Origin: an uncultured bacterium
Lineage (GTDB): Bacteria; Actinomycetota; Coriobacteriia; Coriobacteriales; Coriobacteriaceae
Reading direction: 5' to 3'
Length of the DNA stretch: 64,000 bases
Assembly: GCA_905215385.1 (NCBI GenBank)
Contig: CAJMPY010000009.1
Location: forward strand, 1 to 64,000
The first letter of the stretch is position 1. The number at the start of each line of letters is the position of its first letter. The notes under the pieces were generated by a model, which saw only the letters and a list, made by a program, of their open reading frames with translations, had not been told where the DNA came from and made no database searches. Made by a program: the position numbers and the translations under genes. Positions 8,251-17,299 of this stretch are shown in pieces.

Positions 8251-11200
8251 ATGCTCATTCACCGTATAGCCGCGCAGCTCTACACTGCCGAGGCGCTGCA
8301 GACCGTCGAGGCCGGACTCGATGCCGGCGAGGACGTGACGCTGGCCGTGTCGCAGTCGGGCCGCACGCTCATGGCGGCAGCTCAGTTTGCGCGCCGTCCG
8401 CGTCCCACGGTCTACATCGTGAGCGGCGAGGACGCGGCCGATCGCGCCGCGCGCAGCCTGGCCGCCTATGTGGGTCTGGCGCATGTGTGCCGCTTTCCCG
8501 AGCGCAAAGACTATCCATGGCGTGAGCAGGCGCCCGACGACGCCGAGGTGGCCCAACGCTGCGAGGCTTTAGGGCGCATCGTGCGCGGCGATAACTGCAT
8601 CATGGTCGCCTCGGCCCGCGCGCTACTGCGTTGCGTGCCGCCGGTCGAGAGCCGCTATTGGGAGTCCACCACCTTTGCGGTGGGCGAGGAGATTCCCTTC
8701 GACGAGGTGCCGCAGCGCCTGGTGGGCATGGGCTACACCAATGCCGGCGCCGCCGACGCGCCCGGTCTGTTCCGCGTGCACGGCGACACCGTCGAGGTGT
8801 TTCCCGCACAGGAAAAGGCGCCCGTGCGCATTGAGTTTTTTGGCGACGAGATCGACCGCATCCGCCGCATGGTGAGCTCCACGGGCCAAACCATCGGCAA
8901 CGAGGACAGCATCGAGATCTTCCCCTGCCGTGAGCTGGCGCTTACCGACGATGCCGTCCACAACATGCACGTGGCGCTCTATCGCGCCAGTCAGGACGAC
9001 AGCAAACTGGCGGCGCTGCTCGAGATGGTGGATGCGCGTATCGTCACGCCCGAGCTCGACCGCTTTTTGCCGGTGATGTACGGCCAGACCGTAAGCCCGT
9101 TGGCGCACGTGAGCGGCAAGGCACTCGTGGTTCTGTCCGAGCCGCGCTCGCTGTTCGACGACTGCCTGCGTGCCTACGAGGATATCGAGGCCCGTGCCGG
9201 CGAGGCGGGGATTGACCGCCTGGACGGTCTGTACGTGCGCGCTCAACAGCTCGATTTTGGTGCCCAGCAGCGCCTGAACTACGTAAGCCTCATTCGTGCC
9301 GGCGGCGCGGTGACGGCCGAGCTCAAGATTGAGCAGCCTGCCATCGCAGGCTCGGACAACCGTTTTATGACGCGCATCCAGGAGGTCGTGGGCAAGCGCT
9401 ATGCCTGCGTGTTTGCCATTCCCGACCGCGGCGCGCGTGAGTCGATGGAGCTCACCTTTGGCGACGAGGGCATTACCTTTGAGGAATCGCTGACCGCGGC
9501 GCCCGAAAATGCCGGCGCTATCGGCGACCGCGTGCGCGTGGCAGCGGCGGATTCCGCCGACCGTGCCGCACGCCAGGAGGCCCACGCTTCCATTCGCGAG
9601 CGTAAGGCCGACGCACTCAACGCCCGCTCGCTCGAGGCGGGCGCGGCCCAGGCTGCCGCCGGTGCCGCCGTGCCCACCATCTCGCGCGGGCGCGTGACCT
9701 TTGTCGATGCCGCCCTGCCGCAGGGCGTGGTGGTGCCCGATGCCAACCTGGCCGTGTTCTCGATCGCCGACCTCAACGCCCGTATGGATGCCAACCGCGC
9801 GCGCAGCCGCCGCAAGGTGGACATTACGCAGATCACCTTCCCGTTTAAGCCGGGCGACTACGTGGTGCACGCCACTCACGGCATCGCACTCTTTAGCGAG
9901 ATTGCGCGTCAGGAAGTGGGCGGCAAAGAGCGCGACTACTTTTTGCTGGAATATGCCGACGGCGACAAGCTCTACGTGCCGCTCGAGCAGGTCGACCGCA
10001 TCACGCGCTATGTTGGCCCCGACGGCGACAAACCGCGCCTGACCAGGCTCAACACAGCCGACTGGACGCGCGCCACCAACAAGGCGCGCAAGAACGCCAA
10101 AAAGCTGGCGTTTGACCTGGTCGACCTGTATACGCGCCGCTCATCAATCGCGGGTATCGCCTGCCCGCCTGACACGCCCGAGCAGATCGAGATGGAGGAG
10201 AGCTTTCCTTACGACGAGACGCGCGACCAGCTGGAGGCCATCGCCGACATTAAGGCCGATATGGAGGCGCCCAAGCCCATGGACCGCCTGCTGTGCGGCG
10301 ACGTGGGTTTTGGCAAGACCGAGGTTGCCCTGCGCGCGGCGTTTAAGTGCGTGGACTCCGGCCGCCAAGTCATGGTGCTCTGCCCCACGACCATTCTGGC
10401 CCAGCAGCACTACGAGACGTTCTTTGAGCGCTTTGCCCCGTTTGGCCTCGAGGTCGAAGTGCTCAGCCGCTTCCGCACCCCGGCGCAGCAAAAGCGCGCG
10501 CTCAAGGCGTTTGCCGAGGGCACGATCGACGTGCTCATCGGCACGCATCGTCTGCTTTCGGCCGACGTGAACCCCAAGAACCTGGGCCTGGTGATCATCG
10601 ACGAGGAGCAGCGCTTTGGCGTGCAGCACAAGGAGCAGCTCAAGAACCTGCGCGAGCAGATTGACGTGCTCACGCTTTCGGCAACGCCTATTCCGCGAAC
10701 CATGCAGATGGCCACGAGCGGCGTGCGCGACATGAGCCTGATCACGACGCCGCCGACTGGGCGTCGTCCCGTGATCGTGCACGTGGGGGAGTACGACCCC
10801 GATGTGGTGAGCGCGGCGATTCGCCTGGAGGTGGGCCGCGGCGGTCAGGTGTATTACGTGTCCAACCGCGTCAAGACCATCGACGACGCCGTGGCGCGCG
10901 TGCACGAGGCCGCGCCCGAGGCGCGCGTGGGCGTGGCGCACGGCAAGATGAGCCCGCGCGAGGTCGAGGACGTGATGATCGAGTTTGCGACCAAAAAGAT
11001 CGACGTGCTCATCGCCACGACCATCGTGGAGAGCGGCATCGACAACGCGACCGCCAACACGCTGATCATCGAGGATTCGCAGCGTCTGGGCCTGGCGCAG
11101 CTCTACCAGCTCAAGGGCCGTGTGGGCCGTTCTTCCACGCAGGCCTACGCGTACTTTATGTTCCCGGGCGAGCTACCACTCACCGAGGAGGCGACAGCGC

Positions 11201-11883
11201 GCCTGACCGCACTTTCCGAGTTCCAGGACCTGGGCAGCGGCATGCGCATCGCCATGCGCGACCTGGAGATCCGTGGTGCCGGCTCGCTTATGGGCGCCGA
11301 GCAGCACGGCAACCTGTCGAGCGTGGGCTTTGACCTGTTTACGCAGATGCTGGGCCAGGCGGTAGCCGAGGCGCGCGGCGATGACGATGCCGGCGTGGAG
11401 GCGGCAAGCGTGGGCATTAACCTGCCGGCCGACTACTTCTTGTCCGAGGAGTACCTGCCGGCGGTGGATCAGCGCGTGCTCGTGTACCGCAGGCTCGCAG
11501 CGGCCGAGGACCTGGAGAGCATCGATGAGGTGCAGGAAGAGACCGAGGCCGCGCATGGCGAGCTGCCGTTGGCAGGACTCAACCTGTTCAATCGCGCACG
11601 AATCCGCATTCGCGGCGAGCGCCTGGGGCTCGAGAGCGTCACGCTCAGCGGCGGTCGCATCACGTTTTTGGGCGTCGACGTGCCCAAGAAGGTGGCCTTT
11701 GAGCTAAAGACCCGCTATGGCGCGGTGAGCTTCCCCAAGAGCCGCAAACTGTCGGTGCCCTACAAGACGGGCGCCGGCGCGGGCAGCGGCCTGGGTCGCG
11801 GTCTCGACGCCAACGACGGTACCGGCCCCGTGGCCGCGGCACTCATGCTGTTGCAGCAGTTGGGTGCGAGCGACGACGACTAA
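8251..11883 (+). CDS. mfd: Transcription-repair coupling factor Mfd
   Basis: A 1210-residue DNA translocase that removes RNA polymerase stalled at lesions and recruits UvrA. The UvrB-like N-terminal modules cover about 1-340. The CarD-like RNA-polymerase-interacting domain (FKPGDYVVHATHGIALF) lies near 530-600. The RecG-like motor follows, with Walker A GDVGFGKTEVALR near 680-692, the DEEQ box IIDEEQRFG and TLSATPIPRTMQM. The TRCF C-terminal domain ends the protein. Length is normal for the family. The ATG at 8251 follows GGAGGAAC; an in-frame TTG at 8224 is inferior. Confidence 0.97.
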   Translation: MLIHRIAAQLYTAEALQTVEAGLDAGEDVTLAVSQSGRTLMAAAQFARRPRPTVYIVSGEDAADRAARSLAAYVGLAHVCRFPERKDYPWREQAPDDAEVAQRCEALGRIVRGDNCIMVASARALLRCVPPVESRYWESTTFAVGEEIPFDEVPQRLVGMGYTNAGAADAPGLFRVHGDTVEVFPAQEKAPVRIEFFGDEIDRIRRMVSSTGQTIGNEDSIEIFPCRELALTDDAVHNMHVALYRASQDDSKLAALLEMVDARIVTPELDRFLPVMYGQTVSPLAHVSGKALVVLSEPRSLFDDCLRAYEDIEARAGEAGIDRLDGLYVRAQQLDFGAQQRLNYVSLIRAGGAVTAELKIEQPAIAGSDNRFMTRIQEVVGKRYACVFAIPDRGARESMELTFGDEGITFEESLTAAPENAGAIGDRVRVAAADSADRAARQEAHASIRERKADALNARSLEAGAAQAAAGAAVPTISRGRVTFVDAALPQGVVVPDANLAVFSIADLNARMDANRARSRRKVDITQITFPFKPGDYVVHATHGIALFSEIARQEVGGKERDYFLLEYADGDKLYVPLEQVDRITRYVGPDGDKPRLTRLNTADWTRATNKARKNAKKLAFDLVDLYTRRSSIAGIACPPDTPEQIEMEESFPYDETRDQLEAIADIKADMEAPKPMDRLLCGDVGFGKTEVALRAAFKCVDSGRQVMVLCPTTILAQQHYETFFERFAPFGLEVEVLSRFRTPAQQKRALKAFAEGTIDVLIGTHRLLSADVNPKNLGLVIIDEEQRFGVQHKEQLKNLREQIDVLTLSATPIPRTMQMATSGVRDMSLITTPPTGRRPVIVHVGEYDPDVVSAAIRLEVGRGGQVYYVSNRVKTIDDAVARVHEAAPEARVGVAHGKMSPREVEDVMIEFATKKIDVLIATTIVESGIDNATANTLIIEDSQRLGLAQLYQLKGRVGRSSTQAYAYFMFPGELPLTEEATARLTALSEFQDLGSGMRIAMRDLEIRGAGSLMGAEQHGNLSSVGFDLFTQMLGQAVAEARGDDDAGVEAASVGINLPADYFLSEEYLPAVDQRVLVYRRLAAAEDLESIDEVQEETEAAHGELPLAGLNLFNRARIRIRGERLGLESVTLSGGRITFLGVDVPKKVAFELKTRYGAVSFPKSRKLSVPYKTGAGAGSGLGRGLDANDGTGPVAAALMLLQQLGASDDD

Positions 11884-11888
11884 CGGGT

Positions 11889-11906
11889 CGACGCTGCAAA
11901 CGCCCC
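11889..11906. repeat. Fragment of the composite hairpin element
   Basis: The 18 bases CGACGCTGCAAACGCCCC are identical to the junction segment in the copy at 51728. Only a short GCCC/GGGC hairpin follows, so this looks like a decayed or truncated copy behind mfd. Confidence 0.6.
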
Positions 11907-11939
11907 ATTTGGGCACTCTGGTTCCATCGAAAGGAAAGC

Positions 11940-12803
11940 ATGTTCGGATACATCTATAAGAAAGACGTCGCCATTATCGCGGTTGTCCTGTGTCTTTGTC
12001 TGGGCGTGGGCAGTTTCTTCGACTATCAGATTTCGAGCGCGCTGTTCAACATCGGCAGCATGTACGGTCGCTTTGTCGAGGCGGCCGGCGAGCTGCCGTT
12101 CGAGCTGACGGCGAGCATCGCAGGCGTTATGCTCGTGCGCTCGGCACGCCCCGATTCCAGGGGGAGCAAATGGCTCGCTGCGCTGGGCGTTTTGATCAAC
12201 GTGGGTCTGGTCGGCTACGAGATTATCGGATCGCTGCGCGTCGGCGGCAAGCTCATCGCGTTTCAGCTGGTGCTGACGTTTGTGCTGGTCATTGCGGTTA
12301 ACGTTATTGCCTATCGCCTTACGCGCGACACCGCGCCCGACGAGCTCACGCGCTGGGCGTTGATGGTACTTGCCGTGTGGGTCGCTCAGGCCATTATCCT
12401 CAACGTGATCGTCAAGCCGCTGTGGTCGCGCCCGCGCATGCGCGTGATCGAGGTCACGCCGGGGCTCAATTTTCAGCCGTGGTGGGTAATCGGCAATCCC
12501 GACAAGTGGACCTATATCGCCGCCGGCGTGATCAAGGACGGGTTCAAGTCGTTCGCGAGCGGGCACACCGCGCATGCGGCGATCGGCCTTATGCTCGCCG
12601 GGCTTCCCGCGGCAGCCTTTAAGGAAAAACCTTCGCGTCGCCGCGTGATCTTTTGGGCGGCGGCTGTGGTCGCGGCGCTCGTCGCCTTTGGTCGCATCGT
12701 GATCGGCGCGCACTTTTTGAGTGACGTGAGCTGCGGCTTTGCCCTGGTGCTGGCGCTTGAGTGCCTTGCCGCGCGCATTGCCTATCCGGGCGGCGTACAA
12801 TAG
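11940..12803 (+). CDS. PAP2-family membrane phosphatase
   Basis: A 287-residue integral membrane protein with about six hydrophobic segments. The three phosphatase motifs of the PAP2 superfamily are present: KPLWSRPRMR (KxxxxxRP), SFASGHTA (PSGH-like) and RIVIGAHFLSDV (SRxxxxxHxxxD-like), with the His and Asp in place. Such enzymes dephosphorylate lipid phosphates such as undecaprenyl diphosphate, phosphatidate or phosphatidylglycerol phosphate on the outer face of the membrane. The exact substrate is unknown. The ATG at 11940 follows AAAGGAA. It stands between mfd and the threonine aldolase gene, which starts 46 bases downstream. Confidence 0.9.
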   Translation: MFGYIYKKDVAIIAVVLCLCLGVGSFFDYQISSALFNIGSMYGRFVEAAGELPFELTASIAGVMLVRSARPDSRGSKWLAALGVLINVGLVGYEIIGSLRVGGKLIAFQLVLTFVLVIAVNVIAYRLTRDTAPDELTRWALMVLAVWVAQAIILNVIVKPLWSRPRMRVIEVTPGLNFQPWWVIGNPDKWTYIAAGVIKDGFKSFASGHTAHAAIGLMLAGLPAAAFKEKPSRRRVIFWAAAVVAALVAFGRIVIGAHFLSDVSCGFALVLALECLAARIAYPGGVQ

Positions 12804-12848
12804 CCCCATCTGAATCATCGGGCTCGTGCCCGGCTAGAGAGGATTATC

Positions 12849-13874
12849 ATGCTCGCGTTCAACAATGACTATTCCCACGGCGCACATCCGGCAGTGCTGC
12901 AGGCGCTCGTCGACACCAATATGGAGCCGCAGCCCGGCTACGGTACCGATGCACACACCGAGCGTGCCAAGCAGCTTATCCGTGAGGCCTGCCAGGCTCC
13001 TGATGCCGATGTATTTTTCCTGGTGGGCGGCACACAGGCCAACGCGACGGTGATTGACATGCTGCTTGCGCCCTACGAGGGCGTTGTTGCCGCCGAGACC
13101 GGCCATGTCGCCTGCCACGAGGCGGGTGCCATCGAGTTTGGCGGCCACAAGGTGCTCACCATCCCCGGCTACGAGGGCAAGATGCATGCCGAGGATCTCG
13201 AGAACTATATCCAGGTGTTCTACGAAAACGAGAGCTACGAACACACGGTGTTTCCGGGCGCCGTGTATGTGAGCATGTCGACCGAGTACGGCACGCTGTA
13301 CTCCAAGGCCGAGCTCGCGGCGATTCATGCGGTGTGCCAGAAGCGCCAGATTCCGCTGTTTGTGGATGGTGCGCGCTTGGCCTATGCGCTGGCGGCCGAT
13401 GGGTGCGACATTACCCTGCCCGAGCTGGCGCAGCTGTGCGACGTGTTCTACATCGGTGGCACCAAGTGCGGCGCTCTGTGCGGCGAGGCCGTGGTGTTTT
13501 GCGGCATGCACGCTCCGGCGCATCCCATTCCGCGTATTAAGCAGCATGGCGCACTGCTCGCCAAAGGCCGCCTGACGGGTGTGCAGTTTGAGGCGCTCTT
13601 TACCGACGGCCTGTATTTTGAGATCGGTCGCCAGGCGATCGAGACCGCGCAGGCGCTGCGTCGTGTGTTGCACGGGCGCGGTTACCAGTTCTTCTTGGAG
13701 ACGCCCACCAACCAGCAGTTTGTGATTTTGCCCAACGAGGACATGGCCCGCATTCGCGAGCATGCCTCGATCGAGTATTGGGAAAAGTACGACGAGACCC
13801 ACACGGTGGTGCGCTTTTGCACCAGCTGGGCCACGACGCAGGAGGACATCGACGCGTTGGCGGCTGTCCTGTAG
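12849..13874 (+). CDS. ltaE: Low-specificity threonine aldolase
   Basis: A 341-residue PLP enzyme of the beta-eliminating lyase/threonine aldolase family, which cleaves threonine or allo-threonine to glycine and acetaldehyde. It starts with FNNDYSHGAHPAVLQAL, as these enzymes do. It has FVDGARLAYAL, with the Asp that contacts the PLP nitrogen, and YIGGTKCGAL (near residue 205), whose Lys should form the Schiff base. The family is soluble and usually tetrameric. The ATG at 12849 follows AGAGAGGA. A strong terminator separates it from the acetyltransferase gene. Specificity for D or L isomers is not visible from motifs. Confidence 0.9.
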   Translation: MLAFNNDYSHGAHPAVLQALVDTNMEPQPGYGTDAHTERAKQLIREACQAPDADVFFLVGGTQANATVIDMLLAPYEGVVAAETGHVACHEAGAIEFGGHKVLTIPGYEGKMHAEDLENYIQVFYENESYEHTVFPGAVYVSMSTEYGTLYSKAELAAIHAVCQKRQIPLFVDGARLAYALAADGCDITLPELAQLCDVFYIGGTKCGALCGEAVVFCGMHAPAHPIPRIKQHGALLAKGRLTGVQFEALFTDGLYFEIGRQAIETAQALRRVLHGRGYQFFLETPTNQQFVILPNEDMARIREHASIEYWEKYDETHTVVRFCTSWATTQEDIDALAAVL

Positions 13875-13892
13875 CCTGATGTAATGACGAGG

Positions 13893-13934
13893 GGCCGCCT
13901 TGCGCTGGGTTTGGCGCAAGGCGGCCTTTGTTTT
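13893..13934 (+). terminator. Strong terminator after threonine aldolase
   Basis: A perfect 13-base stem, GGCCGCCTTGCGC at 13893-13905 with its complement at 13914-13926, is followed by TTTGTTTTT. Confidence 0.9.
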
Positions 13935-13951
13935 TGAGGGAGAAGGGTTGT

Positions 13952-14542
13952 ATGACCGAGATGTCCAAGCCGACGATTCGCCTGGCGACGCCCGATGATG
14001 CGCCGGCGTTGCTTGCCATTTACGAGCCGTATGTGCGCGAGACGGCGATAACCTGCGAATACGAGGTGCCGAGCGTTGAGGAGTTCGCCGGGCGCATCGA
14101 GCGCACGCTCAAGCGCTATCCGTACCTGGTGATGGAGCTGGACGGGCGTCCGGTAGGCTATGCCTATGTGAGTCCGCTTAACAGCCGCGAGGCCTACGAC
14201 TGGTCGGTCGAGACGTCGATCTACCTGGCGCGCGACGTGCGCCACGGCGGGCTGGGCCGCAAGCTGCACGATGCGCTCAAGCAATGCCTGGTCGCGATGG
14301 GCATCACCAACATGTGCGCGCTCATTGCCGTGCCGCACGATAAGGACGACGAGTACCTGACGCACAACAGCCAGGATTTCCATGCCCATATGGGGTATCG
14401 CCTGGTGGGTGCCTTCGACCGTTGCGCTCAAAAGTTCGGTCGCTGGTACGACATGTGTTGGATGGAGCTGGTCCTAGCCGAGCGCATACCCAACCAACCC
14501 AAGCCAACCTGGTTCCCCGACCTCCCCAAACCTGCCATTTAG
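13952..14542 (+). CDS. GNAT acetyltransferase, phosphinothricin-acetyltransferase type
   Basis: A 196-residue acetyl-CoA-dependent N-acetyltransferase. The start TIRLATPDDAPALLAIYEPYV, the segment GYAYVSPLNSREAYDWSVETSIYL and the acetyl-CoA loop RHGGLGRKLHDAL match the Pat/YncA subgroup, members of which acetylate phosphinothricin, methionine sulfoximine or related compounds. Actual substrate is unknown. ATG at 13952 follows GGGAGAAGGG. The last eight or so codons and the stop lie inside a GGGACAGG-type repeat, so the C-terminus may have been replaced when the repeat inserted. Confidence 0.9.
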   Translation: MTEMSKPTIRLATPDDAPALLAIYEPYVRETAITCEYEVPSVEEFAGRIERTLKRYPYLVMELDGRPVGYAYVSPLNSREAYDWSVETSIYLARDVRHGGLGRKLHDALKQCLVAMGITNMCALIAVPHDKDDEYLTHNSQDFHAHMGYRLVGAFDRCAQKFGRWYDMCWMELVLAERIPNQPKPTWFPDLPKPAI

Positions 14543-14575
14543 GGACAGGTTTATTTTGGCAGGTTTTATCTGGGC
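14528..14575. repeat. GGGACAGG repeat, copy 1
   Basis: AAACCTGCCA and TGGCAGGTTT flank a core with GGGACAGGTTTATTT, followed by TATCTGG. It overlaps the acetyltransferase stop codon. Related copies are at 14676, 22452 and 32702. Confidence 0.8.
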
Positions 14576-14586
14576 AAACGTTGCAA

Positions 14587-14630
14587 GCCGCTGCGAAGGA
14601 TGCGGATACCTTCGCGGCGGCTTTTGTTTT
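14587..14630 (+). terminator. Terminator downstream of the acetyltransferase
   Basis: GCCGCTGCGAAGG pairs with CCTTCGCGGCGGC (one G-U), followed by TTTTGTTTT. Confidence 0.8.
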
Positions 14631-14675
14631 GGGTGTGTATGACCAAGGCGATTGACCTGCGGATGCAGCAAAGCT

Positions 14676-14723
14676 CCAGATAAAACCGACCAAACTAGAC
14701 CTGTCCCTTTTTGGCAGGTTTTT
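14676..14723. repeat. GGGACAGG repeat, copy 2 (inverted relative to copy 1)
   Basis: It reads CCAGATAAAACCGACC, then CCTGTCCC and TTGGCAGG. With copy 1 it forms an inverted pair around the terminator at 14587. Confidence 0.75.
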
Positions 14724-14811
14724 GGCTGTCTTGTGGCATCAAATCGCCGCAAGAAGCACGGCGTTCGTATGCTATTTTGACCTGAATCGTCCCCTCGGGA
14801 CGCCTTGCGAG

Positions 14812-14934
14812 CTAAGTGAGTAGACTTTTTGGCGCAGGGCGAGCACAAAGCGCATCTGCCTTACTAAAACCGCAGGTCACAGAGATGGCTGTTTTGGGTG
14901 TGCTCGGCAGATCGCGAAAAGTCTACTCACTTAG
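14812..14934. repeat. Long nested palindrome, copy P1
   Basis: Outer arms CTAAGTGAGTAGACTTTT at 14812-14829 and their exact complement at 14917-14934. Inside are GAGCACA/TGTGCTC and an imperfect AAAACCGC stem. The element has no coding potential of note and is 83% similar by eye to copy P2 at 23235. It fills much of the 14543-15085 gap. Confidence 0.85.
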
Positions 14935-15085
14935 GTTTACGGTGCTGGATATTCTGGACAGGAACAGTTGAGCTTGGACGGCGTGCGTTGCCAGGCGATG
15001 CTGGCATTTGCGCCATGCTGGTTTGAGATTTTATAAAAACCCCAGGTAAAACGTATATTAGGTGCATTTTGCCTGGTTTGGCGCG

Positions 15086-15808
15086 TTAGCCGATGGGCTC
15101 GGTGTATTTGGCGCGGTCGGTGCGTTGGATGCGCTTGGAGACATGGAGCGGGCGACCGTCGGTGTCGTAGACGTAGTCGGTGATAAGGATCAATGCCTGC
15201 CCGCGCTCAACGTTGAGCAAAAACGCCTCGTTTTGCGAGGCATAGCACACCTCGAAGGTCTTGTGCCCCTGCGCCGGCGCGCGATGGAACTCCTGGCGCA
15301 GCGTGGCGTAGAGCGATCCGTTGATATCGCGATCGATGAGCGCCTCAAAGCTTGGCGGAAGATAGGTGGTCTCCAGGCACAGCGGGGCGTTGTCCAGATA
15401 GCGCAGGCGGACAAGCTTGACGAGCTTGCTGCCCACGCTAGCGTCAAAGAACTTGGCCACGCTGCCCATTGCTTTGGCAAAGCCCGAGTCCACCGTGCGC
15501 GTGGTGGGCTTCATACCCTGGCCTTCGACCTGCTTGGTATAGCTCGAAAACACCAGGTTGTTCTCGTGGAGCGCCGGCGTGTCGGCCACAAAGGCGCCGC
15601 GTCCGCGCTCGGTGCGAACCAGGCCCTCGTCAACAAGCACCTTAAGGGCATGGCGCACGGTGCTGCGCGACAGACCCGATTCGTCCATGAGTTCCATCTC
15701 GGACGGCAGTTTGTCTCCGCGCGCGTAGGTGCCGGCGGCGATGCGGTCACGCAGCGTACCCGCCAGACGCTCGTATTGGGCCAAGTTCTTTTTCGACGAA
15801 GTGCTCAT
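15086..15808 (-). CDS. GntR family regulator with UTRA effector domain
   Basis: A 240-residue regulator of the HutC subfamily. Residues 10-75 form the winged helix (YERLAGTLRDRIAAGTYARGDKLPSE, then SRSTVRHALKVLVDEGLVRTERGRGAFV). Residues 95-235 form the UTRA ligand-binding domain, which in this subfamily senses sugar phosphates or related metabolites. It is divergent from the SIS-domain gene at 16014, and the 205 bases between them carry repeated TGTAT-containing operators, so it most likely controls that gene and itself. By analogy with FrlR, the inducer may be a phosphorylated glycated amine. The ATG at 15808 gives the usual start of the family. Confidence 0.93.
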   Translation of the reverse strand: MSTSSKKNLAQYERLAGTLRDRIAAGTYARGDKLPSEMELMDESGLSRSTVRHALKVLVDEGLVRTERGRGAFVADTPALHENNLVFSSYTKQVEGQGMKPTTRTVDSGFAKAMGSVAKFFDASVGSKLVKLVRLRYLDNAPLCLETTYLPPSFEALIDRDINGSLYATLRQEFHRAPAQGHKTFEVCYASQNEAFLLNVERGQALILITDYVYDTDGRPLHVSKRIQRTDRAKYTEPIG

Positions 15809-15817
15809 GCGAACAAC

Positions 15818-15975
15818 CTGTATCTAACCTGTATGCTTACTGAACCAAGCATGTATCCAACATGACAACAAAACCGCTGATAATGGATTGCCGAAAACTT
15901 TACCAGCAAAATATCTAAGACAAATATAGCATACAACTAGTCGACATAACCAAAACATGTATGTAACTTGTATGC
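15818..15975. promoter_or_regulatory. Operator sites between GntR and SIS genes
   Basis: Two 19-base sites, CTGTATCTAACCTGTATGC (15818-15836) and ATGTATGTAACTTGTATGC (15957-15975), agree at 16 positions. A third partial site GCATGTATCCAAC lies at 15849, and an inverted GCATACAA at 15929. Sites flank both promoters, as expected for an autoregulated divergent pair. Confidence 0.7.
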
Positions 15976-16013
15976 CATCAAGAGCATCAAACGAGAAGAA
16001 AGGCTGATGCACG

Positions 16014-17006
16014 ATGACTACTCAGGAACAGGTTAAGGATGTCGTCTCCCGGGTTTTGGCTGACAAGGCAGACAAGGGCGGCATCAGGCGCGTCGTGTGG
16101 ATTGGCGCCGGCGGATCCAACGGCGGCAACTATCCTGCTCAGTACTTTATGGAGCACGAGGCTACGCAGGTCGTGAGCTCCAGCTACACCAGCAACGAGT
16201 TTGTGCACGCCACCCCGGCCTACGTCAACGAGAACACCCTGGCCGTCGTCGTGTCCATGCGCGGCACCAAGGAGACCATCGTCGCCGCCCAGGTCGCCAA
16301 GGACCACGGCGCCAGCACCATCGCCATCTATGTTGACGAGTCCGGCCTCACCGAGGTCTGCGACTACAAGATCCAGTACGACAGCTTGGCCGTTGACGAG
16401 TCTTGCATGGGCCGCACCAACTCCGCCGTCGTGACCATGATCGCCATGGAGCTCACGCAGCAGACCGAGGGCTATGCCGAGTACGAGACCGCTATGGCCG
16501 CGTTCGACTTGGTCGACCCCATCTATCGCAAGGCCGTCGAGTACACCCGTCCGCTCGCTGCTAAGTGGGCCGAGCAGAACGCCGACAAGCCCTGCATCAA
16601 CGTCATGGCCCAGGGCCCGCTCTTTGGTGCCGCCTACGTCTTTAGCATCTGCAACGTGCAGGAGATGCTGCAGATCGACTCCTGCACCATCAACACCTGC
16701 GACTTCTTCCACGGCCCCTTCGAGATTCTGGACAAGCGCACCTCGCTGTTCCAGCTCATCAGCGTCGGCCGCAGCCGCTGCAATGACGAGCGCGGCATCC
16801 GCTTCGTCAACCAGTACGGTGGCGAGCGCGTCTATCAGCTCGACGCCAAGGAGCTCGGCCTCAACGACATCAAGGACAGCGTGAGCGAGTACTTCAACCA
16901 CCTGATCTTTGCCCCGATTCTCAACAACGTGTACATGCGCGCTCTCTCTGCTGTTACCCACAAGGACTACATGACGCGCCGCTACATGTGGAAGCTTGAT
17001 TATTAG
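16014..17006 (+). CDS. SIS-domain deglycase-like protein (FrlB/FraB/GfrE family), paralog 1
   Basis: A 330-residue protein with two sugar isomerase (SIS) domains. The first has VVWIGAGGSNGG and VVVSMRGTKET, the second is near 195-245. Enzymes of this family split phosphorylated Amadori-type compounds (fructose-amine 6-phosphates) into a sugar phosphate and an amine. Glu 217 and His 233 stand 16 residues apart, as do the catalytic pair of GlmS and of FraB. The local motif reads CDFFHGPFE, whereas the other three paralogs have EYFHG or EFFHG, so residue 230 is Asp here. It is divergent from a GntR gene and followed by a composite hairpin element. Substrate is inferred from family only. Confidence 0.85.
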   Translation: MTTQEQVKDVVSRVLADKADKGGIRRVVWIGAGGSNGGNYPAQYFMEHEATQVVSSSYTSNEFVHATPAYVNENTLAVVVSMRGTKETIVAAQVAKDHGASTIAIYVDESGLTEVCDYKIQYDSLAVDESCMGRTNSAVVTMIAMELTQQTEGYAEYETAMAAFDLVDPIYRKAVEYTRPLAAKWAEQNADKPCINVMAQGPLFGAAYVFSICNVQEMLQIDSCTINTCDFFHGPFEILDKRTSLFQLISVGRSRCNDERGIRFVNQYGGERVYQLDAKELGLNDIKDSVSEYFNHLIFAPILNNVYMRALSAVTHKDYMTRRYMWKLDY

Positions 17007-17153
17007 TTACGGCGTTTTACCAAACGCCGTAACCGGCCGACGCTGCAAACCCGCCAGAGCGGCAATCTGCCTTTCAGCTTCGGCGGCATGACCAGAAGGT
17101 CAATGCCGCCTCACTTCAAGGCACCTTGCTCGCTCTGGCGGGTTTTCGCTGAC
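17006..17153. repeat. Composite hairpin element, copy A
   Basis: A 28-base hairpin (arms GTTACGGCGTTT, 17006-17033) overlaps the SIS stop codon. The junction CGACGCTGCAAAC follows, then a long hairpin with outer arms AACCCGCCAGAGC (17048-17060) and its complement (17132-17144). Inside are GGCAATCTG / CACCTTGC and an apical GACCAGAAGGTC stem. The end is TTTTCGCTGAC. It may also act as the terminator of the SIS gene. Confidence 0.85.
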
Positions 17154-17231
17154 ATTGCCAAAACATCGACGATACCGTGGCTGGCGGGACACTCCCTTTG
17201 TCTAGAGATTTCCCGTTTGCCGATTTGTGCC

Positions 17232-17260
17232 TTGAAAAATGTATATAACGACTATAACGT
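17232..17260 (+). promoter_or_regulatory. Promoter with two ACGTTATA-type half sites
   Basis: TTGAAA at 17232-17237 and TATAAC at 17253-17258 are promoter-like, although the spacer is short (15). On the other strand the region reads ACGTTATA then CGTTATA, the same word found at 18530, 24556 and 39264. Confidence 0.5.
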
Positions 17261-17299
17261 AGTGTGAAACATATTGGAAACAATACCGAGGAGGCTGCG

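Noticed and set aside
14543..15085. Insertion sequence or transposase remnant between the acetyltransferase and GntR genes
   Set aside because: Only repeats and a terminator are present; no frame resembles a transposase.
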